From assembly GCA_023213395.1 (NCBI GenBank), contig CM041465.1:35533741-35597740 (forward strand): a DNA stretch of 64,000 nucleotides. The letters are read 5' to 3'. The stretch comes from Cycas panzhihuaensis (lineage: Eukaryota > Cycadophyta). The notes under the pieces are model-generated. The model ran no database searches. It had not been told where the DNA came from and worked only from the letters and a program-made list of their open reading frames with translations. The position numbers were made by a program, and so were the translations under genes. Below are positions 55,550 through 64,000 of this stretch, in pieces (positions within the stretch are counted from its first letter, which is position 1; each line of letters opens with the position of its first letter).

Positions 55550-57683
55550 GGTGGTGTGAAAAGATGAATAAGAGTGATGTATATAAATGTGTAGGAAAAT
55601 GCACTAAGTAGAAGAAGGTGGAGCCACTAACACTTGTGACAGGTCTACTTGACACAGCAGGGAATAATGAAGTGATGCAATGTAAGATGTGGAAGCAAAG
55701 AGATCACAAGTAAGTATGTGATGTAAGTGATCTAATCAAGATAAGTGAGAAGGCCTATATAGAAGCCGGCATGTGGGTGCACCTGGCCCGATAACCAAAG
55801 TGATGTAGGATGTGTAACAAACCCAAACCTCTAACTTGTATCCAAAGTAGGTGAGGTGTCGATGCCTAAGGGGGCTTCTAGTATACGTAATTAATGGCCT
55901 TCACCCGCAATACCCGCACCATTCCTTGGTGATGAAATCCAAGTAAACGTGGAGCCAGTGCTTGGGTCCTCACCCAGTTCACCAATGAGCAGCGATATAC
56001 TCTCCGAAGAGAAGTATGTGCATGTCCCACGGTTATGACAGATATTGGCCCAGCTAAATTAATTATCTTGATTAAGGGTTTTCAGTTTTCCCGAATGGTT
56101 ATCAGGATAATCCCTGATTGGAGGCCGTAGGTATGGCTAACCTGTCCCTCCACCACTATACCGGTTATGACCAGACCCAGTATGAAACTCACACCTCCCT
56201 TAGGGCCTGGACTTCGGCCAACCTTGGTCTATTTCAACCAAGGCGAGTATGCGCACAAGTCAAGAACTGGCGATATAAAGTCGTCGAAATGAGTTGATTT
56301 TAAGGAAAGTGCTCTTGTTCTCGAATGTCATGTAAAAATAATGGCCGAATGTAAATGAATGTAAATGCTCCACTTAAGTGTTGTTGCCGTGTCCAAGTGT
56401 AGTGATGTCGTGTCCACCTTATGCCCAAATGGCACTCTATGTGCCCAAGTGGCACTCAATGAAGTCTCCAAGTGCATGCAACCATTAAAATCATACACAT
56501 GATGAGCCAAATCATCGGATATTGCTCTGATTCAGATGATTAGTTTTACAAAGGATTTAAGTACCTTGTTTTTTTTACAAAAGGGCCAAAATAGGCCTCT
56601 AAAAGCCACAAAGGCTATAAATGTCTTTAAAAAACCCCTTTTACATATAATTTTTTTTTTTTTTTTTTTAAGAAGAGGAAAAAAGAAACTAAAAATTTGA
56701 GAAATACAATGTACGCTGAAAAATTAAATTTTCAGTAAACTAAGTCATTGTTAGGCGGTATGCACTGCCTATTGTACTGCTATATGGCACAACTTTCAAA
56801 AAATTTTGAAAAAATTAAAAATTTCCAGATTTGCTAGCCTTCACCTGCATTTTACAAATATACAAAAATTTTTGAAAAATCTTATCAAAAACAGCAAAAA
56901 GCCGGTTTAACTTCATGACCAAAATGTACTAGAAAACCTAAAAATTGTCATAACTTTTTAACAGAGCGTCGGATTCATGTGAGACCTATCCCAAATGATA
57001 GATCGGGACAAGGAGATCCAAAAACATGTATTACAGCAGGAAAAAACTCCTCAGATTTTTCTAGATCTGAGGTTTTTAAATTTGGAGAATGGCTGCAAAA
57101 ACAGGCAGTTAGACCCCTTTAAACTCAAAATCTCACGTCGCTCCAGTAGACAAAAGTGCTTAGGAGGCCAAGACGCACCTACTGGTGAAATTTCGTGCGA
57201 TTTTGGGCACTTTGATTTTTTGGCCATACTGCTGTACGAAAATCTGTACAGTTCGTACCGCATCCGTGCAATTTGATTTTATACTTTAAAATCTGCCTCT
57301 AATCAGTGAGAGTCACTGATTTCTTCTTCTGCAACCTTGAAATCTGACTTTTACTGCAAAAAAAATGGCCAAAAATAGGCCAAAATGCCAAATTTGGGGC
57401 TCAAAAAGATGGCTGAAAATTGCTATCAACTGAACAATTCCTATGCTCCTTTAGGCCTGCAAATAGGTTGCTTTTAAGTAGCCACACTCCTTCCTCTTAT
57501 TTGCAGAAATAAAATAGTACAACAACATGTAATTTTGTACTAAAAATCTGCTATAAAAAGAGCTTTAAAAAATGGATTTTTAAATAAAATCTCCACTCTT
57601 CACTTCACATGAATGGTGAAGAAGAGGAGAACATAGCTTGCAATCTTCTTGCAAGTGAGTGTGGCACTAGGATCCACCCAATG
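55550..57683 (-). other. Copia-H leader, about 2.1 kb, unassigned
   Basis: Long noncoding stretch between gag and primer site. A TATATAGG on the minus strand near 55750-55760 resembles a TATA box. A primer-site-like complement (GCTCTGATTCA) is at about 56513-56523. A poly-T tract is at 56648-56670. The region 56560-57600 is AT-rich with many A and T runs. It might contain the remains of another element. I found no LTR ends and no domain. Confidence 0.4.
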
Positions 57684-57695
57684 GCTCTGATACCA
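57684..57695 (-). promoter_or_regulatory. Primer binding site at the right breakpoint
   Basis: Minus strand TGGTATCAGAGC, exact, two bases from the type X repeat at 57698. The same layout is at 13539-13550 with the type A repeat. Confidence 0.85.
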
Positions 57696-57697
57696 CT

Positions 57698-57783
57698 TGT
57701 CACGGGTTGCCATTACACCAAAAGCCCCGGGGTGATTTGGGAAGAGAACTTCCTTGTGATAGTTAGCGTCACGCACTCTAACA
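57698..57783 (-). repeat. Type X short LTR, right copy
   Basis: 86 bp, TGTCACGGGTTGCC to CTCTAACA on +. Differs from 13317-13402 at about four positions. In the position of a 5' LTR. Confidence 0.65.
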
Positions 57784-58639
57784 CTTGGATGCTTGGGAAT
57801 GGTTCTAGCAATGGAAATGGAAAAATTAAGTGGATTCACAAGAAAAACACAGTGGAATAGCTGGGAACGATTGCAAGTCAACATTTCAACTCTCGAGGAA
57901 TGATTCTCAATCTATTGCAAAACGATAAATGACTCAGAAGAGCAATGAATGATTTTAAGGAATGGCAAACGATTAATAAGAAACAGTTTTGTGCTGACTC
58001 AAAAAATAATGAATCATACAAACATATGGATGTACAAAAAGGTATGAGATATTACGTGTAATCAAGGTTTTATTATGAAAAAGGTAAAAGATATGTTATA
58101 GAGTCACACCTTTTGCATGTTTCTCTATGCAAAAAGTGTATAAATAGGTCATTTCTATTATTTGTTCAATGGTTAGAGTCAAATCAACCAATCTACTATG
58201 ATAATTTGAAGGGTGAGAACCAAGCAATTGAGCCATATGTCATATTTCCAAGGGAGAAGAGTAAAAAAGTATTGTATTCAATGTTTATTAATAAAACAAG
58301 TAGTTATGAGAAAACATTATGTGTAATGCATATACTTGATGGTCGGTTGCATATGTTGTGAATATCCCACAATCTTGTATTTGTTATAAGTTGGCCTAAC
58401 ATGTTGTTGACACTCAAGGATTGATGCTAAGGTGAAGAGGCCACAAGACAAATATCTAAATGGATAGTCCAAGACACTGATGTATCAAGTATTGGTCAAC
58501 ATTAGTTCCATTGCCAAGACTCGGGTGTAGAGAACAACTTGAGGCTTGAAAGAAGAGTAAGAGCATATGCATAAAGATCAAAGGACCCTAGTTATCATTA
58601 TGATGGCAATTTGTAACTAAACCACAACAGCTAGGGGAC
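57784..58639 (+). other. Unassigned region with one open stretch
   Basis: From about 57960 to 58361 one plus-strand frame has a single stop and codes for a basic protein (ENQAIEPYVIFPREKSKKVL). I do not recognise it. CTTGG at 57784-57788 pairs with CCAAG at 13920-13924. If the inversion is real, this region once adjoined the 3' end of Gypsy-D. No LTR was found. Confidence 0.35.
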
Positions 58640-59790
58640 CTTGCAATGCCCCTTAGAAGCCTTTGAACAATGGAATTCCAGAATCAAGCCATCAAAGAGC
58701 AATACATTAGGCCAAGGAAAGTAAATTAAGACAGGTGCATAAAAACCACACACCACCAAGAGGTGGAACAAGGATTAAGTCTACTGAAACATTAGAAGGA
58801 AGTGGATTATTGACACTAAGGATTACTGAAAGTGAAGGAGTCACTATGATAGTAAAGCCAACTCTAAAAACAAACAAGACCAACATATCTAACCCTTAAG
58901 AGATCCTCAGAAGGAGTAAAGAGAGCTCTAGTCAGGAAGAAAGCTCAAAGAGCACAAGTGCTAGCAAGATTAAGGTAGACAAAAGTCCCAAGGCTGTTTG
59001 GGAAAATTATTTCATAAGGAAGTTATTTAACTACCAGAATGAGGAGATGGTATATTTCTAATTTGAACATAATTAGTGATCTAGATACTAGGTGTAAAGG
59101 AAACAATACAAGTAAAAGCATAAACGAAAAACCCTTTGTTTAAGAAAAGTATGGAAACACCACTAGAGCTAGGATTTTCACCAAAGCCCATCAATACATT
59201 ATTTGCAAGTACACCAAGAGCTAAGACACCCCTCCAAAAATGGTCTCCTCAAGATATTATAATAAAAGTGCTTCTAATCACCTCATATTTGATGGAACTG
59301 GAAATGTTATCAAGCATCTATATTTCTTTTAAAGTATGATTAAAGTGAGAAAAATCACAAATGAGGATGATATAAAAGGGAGATTTGTGTGCACCTTGCC
59401 AGTACTACTAGTATGGTACAAAGAATTGAATGCTAAAACTAAACCATGGAATAACATAGCTAGAGAAATTCAGGAGAAGTTTCAAAAGATGAGAAGTAAT
59501 GAAGTAGTGGTACAAATGCTTGGGAGTTTGAAACAACGATCGCGAGAATCAATTCTAGAATATGCAAGTCAAATGTCCATCATCACTAGAAATGTAATAG
59601 ACAAAAAATAACTTTCAAATTTTATGTTGAAGAGCTTCTTTGTAAATGGGTTACAGCCAAAATTGATGATACCAATCAAACAACATCCCAATAAAACATT
59701 TGCCAATGCCAAGGAATGGGCATTGCAACTAGAAAAAGAAATGGAGTCTGAAGTACATTCACAATATAATGTTATAAGTGTTGATGTTAA
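58640..59790 (+). pseudogene. gag: Gypsy gag remnant related to Gypsy-F
   Basis: Plus strand. Around 58960-59040 AVWENYFIRKLFNYQNEE aligns with AYWENKLTRQLFEDSSDR of Gypsy-F. 59336-59611 (VRKITNEDDIKGRFVCTLP, LVWYKELNAKTKPWNNI) aligns with 42017-42256. 59624-59875 (KSFFVNGLQPKLMIPIKQHP, KTFANAKEWALQLEKEMESE) aligns with 41735-42004. It stops at about 59790, where Copia-J begins. Neither its LTR nor its protease is present. Confidence 0.75.
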
Positions 59791-59793
59791 TGT

Positions 59794-60492
59794 TTATTTT
59801 ATGGCTTACAACTTAGTTTATGAGCCTCCCCTTAAAGTTTGTATATTATTATATTTTAATATTATTATATTGTAATGTGAGTGATGAGTTATTAGGGGTT
59901 ACAACTTTCACATTACAAGTGTCACATAGGTAGGAATTATATTCCATTTGAAATTTATATATATGCACATGTTGTGCATTGTTGATTTTTAATGAGAGAT
60001 GATGTTCCTGTTAAAATATAATGGCACCTTCATGTACTTTTATGTAAAAGTATAAATATATTCAAGTGATGGCTTAATGTTCTACTTCTTCGTTAAGGGT
60101 CATCACCCCACCTCAGCCTCATAGCCATCCAATGGAGTGTGTGCAATATGAGGCCCAATGAAATGTGAACATGTGAGCTCCAATCCACATCCACCATTTG
60201 TAAAGTGTTAAGACATCGAACCCTCTATAAATTAAGGCCATGTCTACACTCATCAACTAGCATGGGTTGCATGTTTGGTGAGAGTCAAAACTCTGCCAAA
60301 CTTTTATATCAGTCATCAACCAATTTAATTTATTATTATTTTGGGTTAGAGTCAATTTCTAATCTTCCTTCTTCATATTGTGTTCATTTGAATGTGTTCA
60401 TAAAATCTTTTGATGAGTTTATGTTTGTTTGATATAAGAGAATAAAGATCCTATTGTGTTTTCTAGTAATTAGATCAATTATGATTCTGTCA
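59794..60492 (+). repeat. Copia-J probable 5' LTR
   Basis: Set by its position between the gag remnant and the primer site. It ends CTGTCA. Candidate TATA box TATAAATTAAGG near 60227 or TATAAATATATTC near 60051. The start is a guess at a TGTTAATG. Confidence 0.5.
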
Positions 60493-60494
60493 TT

Positions 60495-60506
60495 TGGTAT
60501 CAGAAC
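60495..60506 (+). promoter_or_regulatory. Copia-J primer binding site
   Basis: TGGTATCAGAAC, one base from the usual copia site, two bases after the LTR end. Confidence 0.8.
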
Positions 60507-61821
60507 ATTGTTTCTCTTGCTTTCTCTAGCAAACACTCATTTTGCAAGTAGATAGTAAGGTTTGAAAATGTATATGAAAAAAAAAATTAAGAAGCAATGG
60601 CAATTTGAGACAAAATGACTCGTCCTATAAATTTTGAGTGGCCACCTGCAAATTTTGGAACAATAAAGAAAAAATTGAAGCAGATTTAATTTTCGCTTGC
60701 TTTTCATCACCAATCTTGAAGGCATATTTGCTACCTCAACCTTAAATGGCCATAACTTCAGTTATAAATATCCAAATGACCTCAATTTTTTTCGATACTG
60801 TGTGCTTTGTTATCTACTTTTGAATGGAAGTGGTCTCAGATCAATCAAAGGTCTGGGCAAAAAGTTACCTACATTTTATCAAAGGGTATTTTGTAGTCTA
60901 AAAACCCTAGGGTAAACCCTCATTAAAAGGATCCTAACTTTTGACACAGATATCAAAATTCGATTTCTTCTAAACTGTTGGAACCGTAATTCAAAGGTTA
61001 TTATTGTGGACCACATTTTATGCATTTTTTAAGCCATTATTTATCAGATATTTAAAATTAAAGTCAATCCTTCTATTTTGCAAAGGATTTTTTTATCATT
61101 TGAGAAGCACTTTTCATTCATTTTCTAAGCTAACACGTGTGGTGCTTTGTGGTTGTAGATGCTTTTCTTGTTTGGGGAAGGATTACTTTTTTCACCTTTC
61201 AACAATGGCCCCTTCCTTATTAAGCACTCTAAATCCTTTCCTTTGTATTTTTCATATTTATTTGTTGCATGTTTATTCAAGGCTCCCATTTTTAAATCAT
61301 TAAAATTCGTATTCCTATCTTTAAATAAGACCATTTTAAAAAAGGATTTGAACTCCGAAGCATTAAACAAGATAATTTTCGAATTGAATTGCATAAACTA
61401 CCAATCCTTCAAGGGGAATAGATATGACTCTTAACGTTAATCACTCCCACACATGTGAGTTGCATTCACCTTAACAAGCAAGCCAGGGGGCAATTTACTA
61501 TAACGTGTATTGAGTGATAAATTGAGGTGTAAACCCTTCCTTTGGTGTTCGGAGACCATTCTAAACCTAGAGAGGGTGAATGCCTTGGTTTTATTCCATT
61601 GTTAGATCTATCGTTTGGCAAAAATTTGGCGCAGATGGATACACAGTGTCAAGGGGGTAGTCGAGCCTTCTATGCTCACATACTGAGGTATATCGAGCTT
61701 AACTTGCTCACATATTGACATATATAAAGTCCCTGAAAATATAATAACAATCGAGAGTTTCCTTTGGAAACATTGAAACTTTGGCATTTTAGATTAGTAG
61801 CCCCTAGACATATAGTTCACG
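60507..61821 (+). other. Copia-J leader
   Basis: No domain on either strand. Frames such as 61004-61303, 61125-61394 and 61159-61434 overlap one another on both strands and lack support. AT-rich. Confidence 0.4.
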
Positions 61822-62880
61822 ATGGCAACACAAATGTTAATTTCAAACATTATTAAGCTATCAAGGACTGATAATTTTTTGGCTTGGAAGAAACAAGTCA
61901 AACACCTCTTAATCATGAATGATTTTTGGTCTTATGTATCTAGAAACATAGTCAAACTTGCTCCAACACATAACCCGACTAACCCCAACACTGAGATCCC
62001 TCCAGACCCTACAGCTCTTATTCCCTTTAGAGCTAAAGACAATATAGCTTTATCCTTCCTTTACTTAGCCGCAGAGGACAATGTGGACCAAAACATTAAG
62101 ATTGCAAATACTTCTCATAAAATATGGATTATTATATGTTCCCTTTATGAGCGGAAAGACGACTCTAGAGCGATTATGCTAAAAGCACGCTTATATGCCA
62201 TACCTTTTGTTGGTTCTAATCCCTCACATATGACAAAAGTTAAGTTCATTAAAAACTAGGTTAACACTCTTAGAGCTCCTCCTTCCAACTATGACCTTGT
62301 TTCCAATATCGTAAACGCCCTTCTCTCCATGTACAATAGCTTTATCTCTCGCCTATCCAATGACTTTGCCACCATAGACTTCAATGCCCTAGAAGGATTG
62401 TTGCCAAAAGAAGAAAGTATCCTGAATCATTAAAGAACATCATCTTTTTTTAACACTTCTCCCGCATTTGCAGCTTGAAATTATGGGAGAAATCAGTCTT
62501 AATAGCAACCACTTGCCCAACAGTTTGGTTCGATGAATTTGAACCAACCACCAAAATACAATAGAAATTAGCAGAGAAGACAAAATGTCACCTACCTCTA
62601 CTGTGGCAAACTTGGGTATGCAATCATAAAATGCAAAAGAAGGTAATCTAATTTGCAACCTTTAAAAAACTTAACTGGACAACAAGGAGGCCCAAATTTA
62701 CAACAAAATATAGGCCTTGGTTAAGGTAATAAACAACAACAAAGAAATCAACCTAGGAATTACACTCAAGGCAAAAACAAGAATTTACAATAAGGAGGCC
62801 ATGTGGCCAATACCCAGGCCGATTCCCAGAGCTTGTTCTTTGTCACACTCTTTTCTCATCATTCAAATAACTCCTAATCG
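61822..62880 (+). pseudogene. gag: Copia-J gag
   Basis: ATG 61822 opens 145 residues (NFLAWKKQVKHLLIMNDFWS, SLYERKDDSRAIMLKARLYA), a TAG at 62257, then continues in frame (NALLSMYNSFISRLSN). A degenerate knuckle region (YCGKLGYAIIKC) is at about 62598-62640. It matches Copia-G gag in many positions. Confidence 0.8.
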
Positions 62881-64000
62881 ATAGATTCTAGTGCCACTCG
62901 TCATATGACAAGCATTGAAGAACTCTTGAAAGACACTACACCTATACAGATTCAAACAATAATGTTTGGTGACAATATTACGTATAATGTGAACAAGATT
63001 GGGAAAGCTCCCATAGCCTTGAAAATTTCAGATATTCTTCATCATATCAACAATGTCCTTTATGTTTCTAACATGAAATAAAACTTGCTCTCTATTAGTT
63101 AAATTGATAAGCAAAACTTTGACATACTCTTCAGCCAGAGAACATGCACTATTTCAGACCACTCAATTGATCAAGTAGTAGCAACATGACATGAAGACAA
63201 TGGTCTCTACAAACTTGATGGTGTCCTACTTTCCTCTGCACAGGATTTGAATGCGTGCCACCGTGTAGTCTACTCATGTAGATAAAGGAAAGCAAGTTGT
63301 TACAGATGACCTAACTATTGAAATGTAGGATGAATATTCTCGTAATTAAGATCAACCTACTAGAAAGTATACCAAGGATCAGTTATGGCATCAACACCCT
63401 AGTCATCTAAATATACAGTCTCAATCTCATGTTTAGACTTCAAATGGTACATGGGTTGCCCAAGATCAAATAAAATAAATGTTTCTGTGAAGCCTGCATA
63501 GTTGATAAACAACACAGGAAACCGTTTCAGTCCAAGCAAGCTTGGCATGCAACTGAACCATTGAGCTTAGTTTAATTAGACATTTGTGGACCTATGCCAA
63601 TGCCTACACTCAATGGCAGTTTGTACTTTATCACTTTCATTGATGATTGTTCTTGGAAAGTTTAGGTTTACTTTCTGAAGAACAAGTTTGAAACCTATGA
63701 TAAATTCAAAGCAAAAGTTGAAAACGAATCTAGCCTGACAATTAAGATATTGTGTACAAATAATGAAGGTGAATACGCATCAAATTATTTCACTAATTTC
63801 TGTAAAGAACATGTTATTAAATGCTAGTTCCTAGCTCCTTGTACACCTCAACAAAATGGTGTTGTTGAATGCATAAATCAAACATTGGTGAACAAGGCTA
63901 AAGCAATGGTCAAAGTTGCAAACCTTGTTGATTCATTTTGGGTTGAAGCTATTTCTATTGTTACTTATCTAACAAATAGGAGATCGACTTCAACCATTAG
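62881..64000 (+). pseudogene. pol: Copia-J protease and integrase, truncated by window end
   Basis: Protease site IDSSATRHMTS near 62881-62915, in which the Gly of DSGA is Ser. GAG-pre-integrase near 63200-63540. Integrase from about 63570 (DICGPMPMPTLNGSLYFITF, IDDCSWKV, then NNEGEYASNYF and CTPQQNGVVECINQTLVNKA). It runs to base 64000. Stops at about 63079, 63664 and 63824. Confidence 0.85.

Larger units (their letters stand above)
50192..57783 (-). mobile_element. Copia-H, Ty1/copia, best preserved pol, with unlike LTRs
   Basis: Minus strand: full gag to RNase H with only a few stops or shifts. At its 3' end is a 367-bp type A LTR (50192-50558) with a fine purine tract. At the 5' end, after an exact primer site, stands the 86-bp type X repeat (57698-57783) and no A copy. 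A second A LTR with a primer site is at 13553-13919. The flank of A is CCTAT (Gypsy-C); the flank after X is CTTGG. Confidence 0.8.
59794..64000 (+). mobile_element. Copia-J, Ty1/copia, 5' part; runs off the window
   Basis: A probable 5' LTR of about 0.7 kb ends at 60492, followed by a primer site, a 1.3-kb leader, gag, protease and integrase. The window ends inside integrase. Stops are scattered but sequence similarity to the Copia-G/Copia-B family is clear. The left limit of the LTR is uncertain by tens of bases because its 3' LTR is outside. Confidence 0.75.

Noticed and set aside
56513-56523. Second primer-site-like sequence in the Copia-H leader
   Set aside because: Only part of the site matches and no LTR end lies next to it; kept as a remark only.
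61004-61434. Frames on both strands with hydrophobic segments
   Set aside because: Overlapping, opposite strands, AT-rich, no start context; part of the Copia-J leader.
1-64000. tRNA, rRNA, CRISPR array, bacterial operon or phage genes
   Set aside because: None seen. Primer sites resemble tRNA ends but are single 11-14 base matches; the content is plant LTR retrotransposons throughout.

Overview
The window looks like repeat-packed intergenic DNA from a large plant genome. The evidence is stacked, mostly decayed Ty1/copia and Ty3/gypsy LTR retrotransposons, plant-type primer sites (TGGTATCAGAGC and relatives) and 5-bp target duplications. A gymnosperm or another giant plant genome is a reasonable guess, but no sequence here proves it. 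I see no intact host gene, tRNA, rRNA or CRISPR array. Family names below (Copia-A, Gypsy-C and so on) are working labels of mine, and all alignments were done by eye.

Layout. 1-5001: Copia-A (+), 5' LTR off the window. 5002-5066: a scrap of Copia-B gag (+). 5067-13316: the 3' half of Gypsy-C (-), interrupted in its RT by TRG-1 (7813-12793, +), a gag-only LTR element. 13317-13919: a 603-bp element with two unlike LTRs. 13920-16516, 28719-29249 and 43892-44711: three pieces of the oldest element, Gypsy-D (-), split by Gypsy-E (16517-28718, +) and Gypsy-F (29250-43891, -). Gypsy-E is itself split by TRG-2 (21434-26031, +), a relative of TRG-1. Gypsy-F is split by Copia-G (32341-39540, -). 44712-47728: the rest of Copia-B (-). 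47729-50191: the 5' half of Gypsy-C (+). 50192-57783: Copia-H (-), the best preserved element, again with unlike LTRs. 57784-59790: unassigned DNA and a gypsy gag remnant (+). About 59794-64000: the 5' part of Copia-J (+).

How the pieces fit. At many nested junctions the host reading frame resumes when the insert and one 5-bp repeat are ignored, so the order of insertion can be read. Gypsy-C and Copia-B each occur as two halves on opposite strands, about 37-43 kb apart. Their halves match in frame (Gypsy-C in the protease across CCTAT, Copia-B in gag), which points to one large inversion. Both breakpoints lie in elements that pair a 367-bp LTR with an 86-bp LTR, joined at the same primer site.

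The least ordinary content is the TRG family. Its two members share LTR ends, leader, primer site, gag and polypurine tract but no recognisable pol. Each carries a different antisense insert; the one in TRG-2 looks like a captured gene 5' end with TATA box, leader and several coding blocks. Two gypsy elements also carry tandem arrays downstream of integrase, built from motifs found in their own LTRs, and an extra coiled-coil ORF.
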